Both the position numbers and the translations under genes were made by a program. This document shows, one piece after another, positions 1 through 11,058 of a DNA stretch of 64,000 nucleotides (positions within the stretch are counted from its first letter, which is position 1; the number at the start of each line of letters is the position of its first letter). Location of the stretch: NCBI GenBank assembly GCA_009617715.1, contig VTFK01000086.1:682001-746000 (forward strand), given 5' to 3'. Below the pieces are notes generated by a model. It was not told the DNA's origin and made no database searches. It saw only the letters and a program-made list of their open reading frames with translations. This stretch comes from Plectrocnemia conspersa. Lineage: Eukaryota > Arthropoda > Insecta > Trichoptera > Polycentropodidae.

Positions 1-305
1 TATTTTATAATAATTCTATTGTAAATTTATACAATATTTAACATAAAATATTTTGAATATTTTTCTATAAATATATTGTTTTGGGGTAATACTGAATACA
101 CTTATAACATATCATTTGTTTCAGATAAATGTTTTTTTGAATTTATTATATTTTAATAGCTATTATTTAGTTATTTTAATTATATATGTAAGCTTCTAGA
201 TCCGTTTACAACTTAACGTGCGTTTTCGAACTCCACCGGTTGGCTACCGCTGTATGGTTTGACAGTTGCGTCAAATGTTGCGGGTTGGGCTTGAGAAGTC
301 GGAGC

Positions 306-3300
306 ATGTTGGGGCGCGGCGGGGCGGAGGATGTGCGGCAGCTCGTGCGAGAGGAGGGCCGTGAAGCTCGTAATCTGGTCGCCTTCCATGTCGCACTCAC
401 GGAGCAACAGTCCGGTACTAAAAACCTTTGTTTCTACACCATTGACGCTCTGTTGTGCCAAGTTAAAGAGACCAGACCTCTATGTAATCCTGGATTTCAA
501 TTATTTATAATATCTTTCACATTTTTCGGAAAAATCATGATAATTTTAGCTGTAGCGGTGCATTTGAATCTGGTCAATACCTATTTTTTTTAATTTGCCT
601 ATCAAAATAACTTAAATTGCGACGAGAAAGTCACATCGACACAATAATTTTTGTTATTGCCAAATATATTTTTTTTAAATAAAATTAAATTGTATGACAC
701 ATCATGTTACATGCGCCATGATCCTTTGTTCAACTGTCAAAATAATTTAAACTATATTTTTGGCCACAACTACGCATAATGATGTGCATTTTATACTTTA
801 TTTTTATTTATTGTAGTATTTTTTCTACCTATTATAAATAATAAATGACGCAGGCATATTTATTTGTTTCATACTATTAAAATATTTTAAATTACAATAA
901 TATGTAAATAATAATTAAAAACCAATTAGATTTTTTATTAGGTAGTTTTGCTATCACATGGACATTTTAAATATTAAAGCCAAATATATTTTTATAAATA
1001 AATCTAATCAAATTACATATGATTCAATAGGTAATAGAAGACTTGAACCAAAATGACATAGAAAATTGAATTGAATTATTTATTTATTTATTTGTATGAT
1101 ATTTTTATTTATGAAATCATTCTTAGTTGTTCAAGATCCCATAAATTGCACAATTCGTCCTTGCATCTGCATTCTTTTGCTTACTCTATTAGCTGCTTTT
1201 TTCATTGTTTTTTAATATCAAATAGAATAAAAATAGCATACAGTCAGAACAAAAATATAAGACAATCATGTGAATTAAAAAAAAAATGTATAATATTTAT
1301 GAATACAAATGGGCTATAAATTATTTATTTTAGACATATCTTATAAAATATCTCACTCACTCCATAATTGTTAGACAGGCTAGGTGCAAGCGACCGTTCA
1401 GAATATTGAACACCCCATGATATATTCAATCGTATGTAGGATGCGTAGATATTCAGAGAGACAAACGAAGCGGGAATGAGGACAGAGCGGCGGCGAAGAA
1501 TACGCTTGGCTTGTGTTGACATTTGACATTGATGCGAATCCAACAAACAAGTTGGCCCTAAAACGCCTTGATAATGCCCATTTATTATTATGCTGACCAT
1601 CTGTCCACATAAAGCTGACCTTGAGGTTAAAATACAGTTCATATAATAGAAATACTGGCTATTCTTTATAAATACTGACCAATGAACTGTAATAAATACT
1701 GACTGAAAAGATGATTCTGCCCATCTATCAAAATAATTCTTACCATTTAATGTAAATCCTGGCCGCTTATATTCTGACCGATGTATTCTAACCTTTTAAT
1801 ATAAATGTTGACTCATGTAATGTAAATTCTGACTACAACCGTATTAAAATTCTGACCTGAAAAATATTAACCTTCAACTTTTATTTTACGAAGGGTATGC
1901 ATAACATTACCTCCAATATTCTTATCATATTTTTCGAGTAAAATAAGGCTTAATGTAACTAAATTTTCTTCCACGTATTCATAGAACAGAAACATATTTT
2001 CTTTACTTGTAATCATTTTTAATTCAAATTCAACTACAATGCAAAACAAATTTATGATAAAACATAACCTTATATTAGTTCAACATATTTTTACCATAAA
2101 CAATGCATTTGGCTTCCGTAGAAGAGTGCATTTAACATGGTCTTTACGAGGAATATATAATTGCACTTTAGTTTAAATAGTATGCACTTTGTACATAAAA
2201 CTATAATTAAGAAAGTTTTCACTATAAATTTGATACTTTGCATAATAAATTTAATATTTTGCGTTTGGTACATTTTTTGGAGGTTGGTTAATTTGGTTAG
2301 GTTAGGTTTTGATTTGAACATCAAATGAACGTTTTGCAACTGTCAACAGATGTAAAAGTAGACTGCATAACCGCACACTAAAGTATAATTATAACGGTAA
2401 ACCGCATTTGTAATGGTGGACCGCACACTAGAGTGGCACCATGGAAGGTATTCTTTTATAGTGGAAAGTAATTAATACAAGTAATAATATTTTTTCTTCT
2501 GTGCATTGAACTATTTTTTTTAATGTTGACTAATTTAATATAGTGGAATAATTTATTTTTGTGCAATATATTTATAATGTATATTGTTCTTATCAAAGTA
2601 AATATGATCTGAACCAAAGTGTAATTAAGTAATTAATAGTAGATGTATACATTTAGTCTTTATCTCATTTTCGACAAAAATATCAGTTAATGCTCTTACT
2701 TTGGGGTCTTCGTATTATGGAGTGGTAATACAAACTATTTTGTATTTTAATGAAGATGTATGTATATATTAAATTTATGCAATATTAAGATATTAAAAAA
2801 AATAAAGAAAAAAGTATTTGTTTTGATGACTTAACAATAATCTTTGTTATAAGATTAGTAAACAAGTTGTAAATGTTACGTGGGCGTGTGATATGCTCAC
2901 GTTTTTTTATACTTTACTCGCACAAAGCATTAATAGTTTTTAACGTCCGTTTATGGAAAGCGTGTGGGTTTGTGGGTAGGTTAAGGTTGAGTAAGCCGGG
3001 CATGTATAAGTTTGCGTCAACTATTAAATACGGGTGTGTATTGGTTAGCTCTGAACGTTGTGGGCGAAGAATTCAATCGGTCATGCCTTGGAACACTGTC
3101 GGTTCTGAGAGGTTAAGAGAGTATGTTGTAACAATATAAGTGTTAACAAGCGTGTGCATTTTATGATAAAACTCCGATACTAATTATTGTTACTCTTTTT
3201 ATAGACATTAAAGTTTCGCGAAAACCGCCTCGACCTCCATTTACATCCGTCAGCATGGCAGATAGCCATTCTTCCGTACTAGAGGGTAACAAAATATCTC

Positions 3301-6300
3301 AAGCATTAACACGTGTAAGATCTGCATCTACCGGACGGGACAAAAGATCTGAACTTCAAGCTCGGTATTGGGGCTTTCTTTTTGGAAATCTTCAACGAGC
3401 GGTATGTATTTTTAGTTCAACAATAGTTTAATTATTGTATTATTATTTCTACTAATGTCTATTTTTAGGTTGGTGAAATATACACTACTGTTGAAGCACA
3501 CGAAAACTTGTCCGAATGTCAAGAGGTAATCTTAGTCTTAGAAAATTATACAAGAGATTTTAAATCACTCTGTGAGTGGTTCAAAATAAAGTGGGAGTAC
3601 GATAACACTCCAGCTCCGAAGAGGCCTCTGAGTTTGGCATGGGAAATTCGCAAAACTAGTCCTGCCAAGGCGCCTGAATATAAAAGAACATTATCAAGCA
3701 AGAGTTCTCCATGCGTCTCCGGCAAAAACAGTCCTTGCGTATCGGGAAAGAACAGTCCTTGTCCATCTTTGGGAAAGATAAGTCCGAGTGTATCTTTTCA
3801 CAAATTGAGTCCTAGTGTAAGCACTGGCAAAATCAGCCCCAGAACGCCCGTAGGATGTTTGAGTCCAAAGAATAAGAACGAGCATAATGCGTTTTTTAGT
3901 AATAAGTACGATACCATAGATTACCAATCTGTTGTAAGTCACACGGAAGAAACTGTCGATTCTTCTAATAGAACTGAAGCTAAAGACTCGTCATTTACAC
4001 AAACTGAAAGTTTGACTGATATTTTAGAAATTTCTGTCGATGAAAACAATCTGCTTACATCTACAGATGAAATCAATTGCAATCAACCAATAAATATAGA
4101 AAATTATAATACAATCGTTAAGAATGATTCAACAGAACTGTTAAATAATGGTGATAGTAATTGTGTAGTGGTAGATGAAGAAATAATTTCGAAAATTAAT
4201 TCTGATAGTGATCTGGTGCCATTGAGTGTTGAGAAAACTGATGATGTGGACCAATTATCCAATGAAGCAATAAATACAGACGAAAAGTCAAATTCTGAAG
4301 TGAATAATAAAGAGAAGTGTCTTGATGTGGTGAAAAAATTACAAAGTGTTGAACTTGGAAGAGCAACAGAGTATCCATCTTTACCAGCTCCGCAGAGAAC
4401 AGTAGTAATAAGGAAAAATTCAGGCAAGAATTTGTTGAAGAAATTGGAAAATTCTGTCGGTCAAGTAGATGCTCCGAAATGTATTAATACTACAAATTCT
4501 GTGATTAAGAAGAACACGTCACAAATGAGAACAAATTTAAGTTCCCACGCTCAATACACAACAGCTGTATTAGATCAAATGGAAAATGAATACCTAAAAA
4601 CCATAAACAATAAAAATAGTGTTTTGGAAAATAATCAAAATAAAATTACATCATCTCATGAAAATATAATTGAGGGAAATGTTAACAATCATATTGAAGA
4701 CATCACAGTTTTATTGGACGATACCCATAAGTTAATGAAAAATAACATAGAAGATAAGTCTATAAGCAATTGTGAAGGATTAGATAATAAAGAAATCACA
4801 AATGATAATATTATGGAAGAAAAAACTGTAATTCAGTCCAAAGCGCCAGAAAGGGAGAATATTTCTGATGTTAACCAAAAAGTAGCAGCTTCTTCTGTAA
4901 AGCCTGCTTATTCTCAGGCTGCATCTAAACCAAAAATATGCATGACTACTAACAAAGTTTCCCAGGAAACCAAATCAAATGTTATCAAATCTATGTATCT
5001 TGTTAAAAACGCTCAATGTAAAGTTCAATCAAGAAATGATACTAATCGAATTTCTAGAAGCAAAACTATCGCAGATATCAAGCAAGGGCCTTGCAAGAGA
5101 GCCGAGATGTCTTCAAATAAAGGCAACAATAAAGTCAGTTCCGTGAATCGAAACACAGGCAGCTATCCATTCAATTTGACAGTAGGAAGAGGTCGAATGT
5201 TCGATGGTCCAGTGAATAAAAATTCTACTTTTAGTAAGGTTGATATTCCAAAAACTAATAAGTTACCTGTGAATAATCTTCGGCCTAATACACTGTCTAT
5301 TAAAAAGGATGATCATTCTAAACCTGCAATCAATGGTGATAAGATAACTAAACTGTCTTCTGGCAAAGCTATACCAAAACCTGAAAATAAATTAATTACC
5401 GGAATACATTATCCGAATCAATCTGCAATATTTCAAAGCTCTGATGCGATGTATAGCTCATCGGAAACGATTGTTAATTCAAGAATAGAGTTATCTCACG
5501 TTGAATCAAACGAGAGTATTAAAACTTTGTGTCCCGATGATTCTTCAATCTATGATTCTACTTTTGCTGGTTCAGTCGAAGTTTTAAATATAATTGATAA
5601 CAATGGCAATGATGAGGAAAGAGGTGGTAATGATGGTTGGTTAACTGTTAAGTGTAGAAGATTAAATAAAAATAGCCAAGCTAAATCACACTGGGCAAAT
5701 CGGTACAATCAACCGTCAGCTACTGCCAGTTTGCCTACTTTGAATATGTTAGAATCTCCCAAAGAAGGTTTATCTAAAATTAAAGACTTCACTAAATTAG
5801 AAATCACTATTGACACAACAATTCCATCCGATAAAGATTCGCCAAAGAACGAAAGTAAAACCATTTCAGCGAAGAAGTCTGAAAAACCAAAGAAGGATAA
5901 GAAAGTCGATGTCAATAACATTGCCAATCAAGAACAGAATTCTAAAATTTTGAGGCAGAAATCTGACATCACCGGATTGAAAGAGAAGAAAATGAAGAAT
6001 TCAGTGCCAGTCTTGCCCATAAGTGTTTATCAAGACGTTGATATTGATTTGTGTGTTAAAAAAATAATACAGAGTAAAGACAAGAGCAAGTATGTCAACA
6101 AATTGAAGAAGTTTCAAAATAAATGTACCAAAATGCATTTTTCTTCAGAAGATCTGAGCATTTATAAAGAGTCATTGGAAGCTGCGACCGTTACGCCGAA
6201 AGTTTTAATTGAAAACTTAATTGTAAAGCCAAAAAATACTGTCCACTTATCGTTGGACAGTTTAAATAGCGACAGTTATACTTCTACGTCTCTCGAACAT

Positions 6301-6875
6301 ATAATGAGCAACAGTCACATACTCACGGCAAGTGAAATATCGATCGATAAGGATTATTCAAAGAAAGACTCGACGGACAATGTGAATAATTATGATGGCG
6401 ATAATGATTACGAATCGAAAGACGATGTGATAGACAATATTGACACTGATGCAAATGAGATCGAAATGATGACCAATCAGATAGAAGAGAACGAGAGAAA
6501 GATGGACTTGGCTTTGGACTGGCAGTCAGAAGAAGATCAAAGAAAACTATCCGAAGAAGAAGAGCTGCTCAATAAGCAAATTCAAGAGCTGCAGCAAAGT
6601 TCCGATATAGACATTGATACTGAAACGGATGATACGGAGACTGATGGTGAAATTATTTGCGAAGAAGACGAAGACTGCAGTGAAGATTCAATTAATTATA
6701 ACAACAGTATGCATTCAAAGTTAAAGCTTTTGCCTGTTTATAATAGTGAAATATCTGATAAAATGTCACTGGAGGATCGTTACGAACCTATATTGGCTAA
6801 CATGAGTTGGGTTGAAAGGATGGACGTTCTTGCAACTTTAGAATCTTTGGTTGCTAGATATCCAGGTATATATTT

Positions 6876-6955
<80 letters not shown>

Positions 6956-9214
6956 ACTTCTATACATTATGATAATTCATATTGTTTGATTTATAGGTCG
7001 TGCACAACAATTACATGCAAAACTATCGCACAGTATGAGAAGACGAGGTAGCTTACAGGAGACATTAAAACGGTTAGTTTTTTTTTGTCTAAATTCAACC
7101 TAACTTCATCAAGATTATTTAAATTATATTTATACTTTTTAGATATGAAGCTAAACAAACTAGGGCTGAGCAGCATAGACTTGCATTACAAAAAGAGAAG
7201 AGCAATAAATTACAACAGTTGTTAACAAGAGTTGAAGATGTTAAAGTGGCTAAACTTCATTTAATCGAAGAGAAGCGCCTACGTATGGAACAAAGAATGC
7301 AAAAAGCCAAGGAAAATAGAGATCAAAGGCTAAAAGTGTGTTTTAATCAGTTTATAAGAAAAGTATTATTTCTATATATTTTTTATATAATTTTAGGACA
7401 TTGTAAAGAAAGCTCATGACGAAGAAGAAAAACTAAAAGAGATTGCTTTTATCAAACAGCTGGAAAATCAATTTAGAAAAGACGATTTTATCGCTCAATG
7501 TCATGAGCAGACTTGTAGATTAAAAGAAGTTCGCGCCGAGCGGATGCGTAAATTGGTATTGTTGAATTTGTTTTTTATAGTTTTAGATATTTTTGATGAA
7601 GAGATTAAAATTCAATTTTTATTTTAGCAGGAAGAAAAGGCGGCTAAAGAAGCAGCCGTCGAGGAGAGGAAAAAAGCTTTAGAAACCGAGAGAATAATGC
7701 GATTGGATAAAATGAGACAAAGTAGGAAACAAAGAGAAGAGAGAATAGGTAGACAGCAGTTGCAGAAAGAAAAGGAAAGAGCTCAATTGGCAGAAGAAAA
7801 GGTTTGTGTGCTTTATATTATATCTTTGTAGTGTGTATATTTAGATAAGTAATTGTTTTAAATGTTTTTTTTTAGGCAAGAGGACGTTCTGAACGTTTAA
7901 TGGCACTCCAAGCAGCCCAAGCTGCTACAGCTCAAGAATTAAGAAGAAGAATATTGTTAAAACAAAGAGAAACAGCACAAAGACACCAGCAGACAATATC
8001 AAACATCAAACAGCGAGCTTCCGAATTATCAACGCAAAGACCGGAAATGTCTTCGACTATCACAGAAAATGAAATTAATCATAAACCAAAAGTGAGTTAC
8101 ATTTGCTACTTTTTTAAATATTTGTACTTTGAAAATTATTAATTGCTTGTATTTAACAATTTCAGTCAAACAAAGATCAAAAGTTTAGGTCCGAAACAAA
8201 CAGGAAATCCAAAAATAGTTTACATATATTACTGAATTGTACTGAAAATGAAATCGCTAAAAATAAAATCAATGAAGGTAAATTAGTTAATGAATCATTT
8301 TCATCTCACACAAGATCATATTAAAGAGAAATTGAATTAAAATTATATTTTCAGGTAACGAGAACACTACTAATAATAAAGAAAAATTGAAGTATCAGAA
8401 AAAGAAGTTGAAAAAAATCAAACAAAGATTACTTACAAAGTATGTGTTTATCGGTTATTAATTATTTATTCTAATATACGTTATTTATTATAAATACTAT
8501 TTTTTTGTAGAGGACAAGAATATGAAGACACATATGAATTCCCCAACTCTGATAGTGTTTCATCCAAGAGTAAAATATCTCGTTCCATCAACCAAATATC
8601 GAACATTGTACACAGAAATCAAAATTCAAACAGTCAAAACTCAAATTCCTTATCCAAAAGCCAAGTCGATGTTTCATCTAAGAACAAGCCGCTCGAGTCT
8701 CGCAAGAATAGCTCGACACATTCCTCTCTTAGCGATCTGAGCAGAACAAGTAGCTCAAAGAATGAAGCGTTAATATCTATCGGTAACGGAAACGTTAATC
8801 AGTTGGATCGATTTTTGGGCGAATTGACTCGGATAATGGAGAAGCAGGTATGCAAATATAAACTACATACATATTGAATCATATATATATTAAAATCTTA
8901 CGTCGACAGATCAGTCCTGCTGAAAAACTGGCTTGGCAGAAGATGAACGGATTTTCAATCCTAAGTGATATATTATCAACTGGAACTAGTGAAAAAGAAA
9001 ATTTTAATGAAATCAGTACCAAGTAAGCATAATATTTATTTATGTAGTTATACTATTATATGAATGTATTTACAATATTAATTATTTTAGAACACTTATA
9101 ATGGTCAGTAACTTGTACCGGATGGCTTGTCAAGGATCTCAACAAAATTCTGATTATGTATTGCTCTCGAATAAAATTATCCAACCTGTTGATTTACTAC
9201 TGCATAGATTACAT
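306..9214 (+). CDS. SCAPER: SCAPER (S-phase cyclin A-associated protein in the ER), 3' part missing
   Basis: Exons read as 306-414, 3205-3401, 3469-6865, 6997-7072, 7143-7335, 7397-7555, 7628-7801, 7876-8091, 8166-8277, 8355-8439, 8511-8847, 8910-9022 and 9091-9214; phases agree throughout (5292 nt, 1764 codons). Exon 1 encodes the conserved N-terminus ([19 protein letters not shown]), followed by the SCAPER_N block ([25 protein letters not shown] near residue 158). A long Ser/Asn-rich region follows, holding a [10 protein letters not shown] motif near residue 823, an acidic stretch and a charged coiled coil from about residue 1235 to 1500. The last exons match the family around [15 protein letters not shown]. 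Human SCAPER continues roughly 400 residues further; none of that is present in the window. The usual C2H2 zinc finger after the coiled coil is also not seen. Known role of the family: an ER protein that binds cyclin A/Cdk2. ATG 306 is chosen because the exon 1/2 phase fits. Confidence 0.9.
415..3204 (+). other. SCAPER intron 1 (2.8 kb), no gene seen
   Basis: AT-rich intron between the first two coding exons. It holds a degenerate repeat array (about 1640-1860) and a 60 bp fragment at 2283-2345 resembling the hAT-like MITE family found elsewhere in the window. A GT-rich open stretch at 2873-3139 has no recognisable protein and no splice or phase support. The other open frames here are short and low-complexity. 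Confidence 0.6.
1640..1860. repeat. Degenerate short tandem array, about 22-27 bp period
   Basis: The motif TAAAT(A/T)CTGAC(C/T), or close variants (AATACTGGC, AATACTGACC, AATACTGAC, GATTCTGCC, AATTCTTACC, AATCCTGGCC, ATTCTGACC, AATGTTGAC, AATTCTGAC, AATTCTGACC), recurs about ten times at 20-30 bp spacing with AT-rich spacers. It is visibly decayed; no coding or hairpin structure explains it. Confidence 0.55.
6867..6950. repeat. (TA)n microsatellite just inside a SCAPER intron
   Basis: About 80 bp of near-pure TA begins within about ten bases of the donor site after exon 3. The open reading frame runs through it as a Tyr-Ile repeat, but the GGT codon split at 6865/6997 and the family alignment show that it is intronic. 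Confidence 0.95.
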
Positions 9215-9264
9215 GTGAGTATTAATAAATATCTTAACTTTTGTAGTGTATAGCAGAGATTTTT

Positions 9265-9699
9265 CGATCGTCAAAGCCCCGCAGACCAGCGGAAGGTCAC
9301 TCCTCTCTGAGGAACCATTCCCGGCACCGCAGCCCGCCGCGTTATCGCGACGACCTTGAGCGCCGCGCCACAGCCCAACGGCTCTTTCTCTCCTCGCCAA
9401 CCGTCAATTTGGTTTGTTATTTCCATGCGATCTTAATCTTCAATTTCAAACAAGTGACAGTTAAAACGCCGTTAGTTTACGTGTCCACCGCCCGCACGCG
9501 AGGGCGCCACCCGCGCCCCCGTCCAAGCCCGTCGCGCAACACCGCTCAGTCTTGCGAAAGCTCTCGAGCCGACGCCAGACTCCAACCCCCGTGTGCGATC
9601 GTCAAAGCCCCGCAGACCAGCGGAAGGTCACTCCTCTCTGAGGAACCATTCCCGGCACCGCAGCCCGCCGCGTTATCGCGACGACCTTGAGCGCCGCGC
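9265..9699 (+). repeat. 104-bp direct repeat in the retrotransposon 5' UTR
   Basis: Positions 9265-9368 and 9596-9699 appear identical, at an offset of 331 bp, and diverge right after a shared GCGCCGCGC. The arrangement resembles one whole and one partial 5' UTR monomer. Known precedent: tandem 5' UTR monomers carry the promoter in some LINEs. Confidence 0.85.
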
Positions 9700-9897
9700 G
9701 CCTACGCCGTCAGCGGCCCCCCCCCCCCCCCCCAAGGAGCGCCACGAAATCCAATCAGACTCCAGTTGGTGTCCACCCGGCTCTGTGCCCACGGGCACCT
9801 TCCAGTGGGAAACCGCATTCTGTCGGAATCCCACTAGACCCACTGTTAAATCGGCGACAAGCCAGCTTCTTATTGGAACACCAGATTATCACCAGTC

Positions 9898-11058
9898 ATG
9901 ACCCGCTCCCCGCGCTCTAGCCCTGGAAAGAGGCTCCCGCAGGCAACCATGGACTCCCCCGACGAAAATCGGCTACCGACAACCACCCCAGATCTGACAT
10001 CCGGGATCTCAGAAATCCTGGAGCTTGTCGGCAAGTCCGGCAACCTCCGAGCTGACCTAAGGGCAGGCATAAAAACTACCTGCAACAGTCTTCTCCAATC
10101 GACCAAACTGCAAGAACAGTACACCCGCCGGCTCGAAACAGAACTGGCTGCACTCAAGCTAGAAAAATCCGAGGCCCTTCTCGCCCAAGAGAGGCGACAC
10201 AACGAGCAGCTCTTCGCTCTCAAAACAAAAACACTTCAGGCCTCCTCTCTAACCCCAACTTGGGCCCCAGTGGCCCCAGCTCGAGGCAACACCGCCTCGA
10301 GACAAGATTTTCCTCCGCTTCCCACCCCATCCCACGTCACTACAATCCGCTCCTCAACGGCAACAGACACCCCACAGCAAGTTATGGACAAGGTAAAGGC
10401 GTCCATCAAACCCGCCACTCTCGGCGTCGCCATCAGCGGCATAAACCCAACCAAAAACGGAGTAAAAATTTTCTGCGCGGACAAATCCAGTGCCACGAAG
10501 ATCACCGCGGCCATAAACAAAACCCCTTCGCTCAGGGCCGACGAGGCCCCCAAGAGGCGCCCCCGGCTCATCCTCGTCGGCGTGTCATCAGACACGCCCG
10601 AAGAGGACGTCCCCCAGGCTCTCCTCGCTCAAAATGAGCTCACACTCCCCAGTGCAACCGACTCCTCTATTACCGTCTGCTTCGCGGGGAAAAACCGCAA
10701 GGCGAACCTCAAAAACCTCATCATCGAGGTCCACCCGAGTCTTTTCGCACCCCTCATCGCTCTCGAGCGTGTAAACGTAAATTTCCAGCGCGTTCGAATC
10801 TTCGAAGCTCGCGTCACCAGCGCCTGTCGAACCTGCCAAGGATACGGCCACTCCACCAAAGCATGCAGAAACAAGCCCGCATGCGAAAAGTGCCACCAAG
10901 GGCACAAATCAGAAGACTGCAAGGCGGAGCACCACAAGGGGTGCTTCAACTGCGCCCTCGTCAGGAAGCCTGCGGACCACAAAGCCGGATCTCCAGACTG
11001 CCCCGTCTACCTCCGCCACCACACCACTGCCACCAGGGCAATCGACTATGGGTATTAA
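9898..11058 (+). CDS. Retrotransposon ORF1, gag-like nucleic-acid-binding protein
   Basis: 386 codons. The N-terminal half is Ser/Thr/Pro-rich with a helical charged stretch around residues 55-110 (a likely coiled coil). The C-terminal end has three zinc knuckles: CRTCQGYGHSTKAC (C-x2-C-x4-H-x4-C), CEKCHQGHKSEDC, and a longer CFNC...H...C. This is the ORF1 arrangement of R1/jockey/I-type elements, where the protein packages the element RNA. The stop overlaps the ORF2 start in the 11-base string ATGGGTATTAA, so ORF2 is probably made by reinitiation or termination coupling. The start ATG at 9898 is the first in frame after the GC-rich 5' UTR. Confidence 0.92.
   Translation: MTRSPRSSPGKRLPQATMDSPDENRLPTTTPDLTSGISEILELVGKSGNLRADLRAGIKTTCNSLLQSTKLQEQYTRRLETELAALKLEKSEALLAQERRHNEQLFALKTKTLQASSLTPTWAPVAPARGNTASRQDFPPLPTPSHVTTIRSSTATDTPQQVMDKVKASIKPATLGVAISGINPTKNGVKIFCADKSSATKITAAINKTPSLRADEAPKRRPRLILVGVSSDTPEEDVPQALLAQNELTLPSATDSSITVCFAGKNRKANLKNLIIEVHPSLFAPLIALERVNVNFQRVRIFEARVTSACRTCQGYGHSTKACRNKPACEKCHQGHKSEDCKAEHHKGCFNCALVRKPADHKAGSPDCPVYLRHHTTATRAIDYGY

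Noticed and set aside
213..461. Minus-strand open frame that looked like a terminal exon with a downstream AATAAA
   Set aside because: The plus strand of the same stretch encodes SCAPER exon 1 ([13 protein letters not shown]) with phase matching exon 2, so the minus frame is a shadow.
1071..1319. 82-residue open frame
   Set aside because: AT-rich low-complexity translation with no family resemblance or splice support.
2295..2312. TTAGGTTAGG, an insect-telomere-like string
   Set aside because: Only two units, and part of a dispersed repeat also seen at 36840.
2873..3139. 88-residue open frame in SCAPER intron 1
   Set aside because: No recognisable motif; it lies between two SCAPER exons whose phases join without it.
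6851..7051. Tyr-Ile repeat protein tail
   Set aside because: Translation of a (TA)n microsatellite inside a SCAPER intron.
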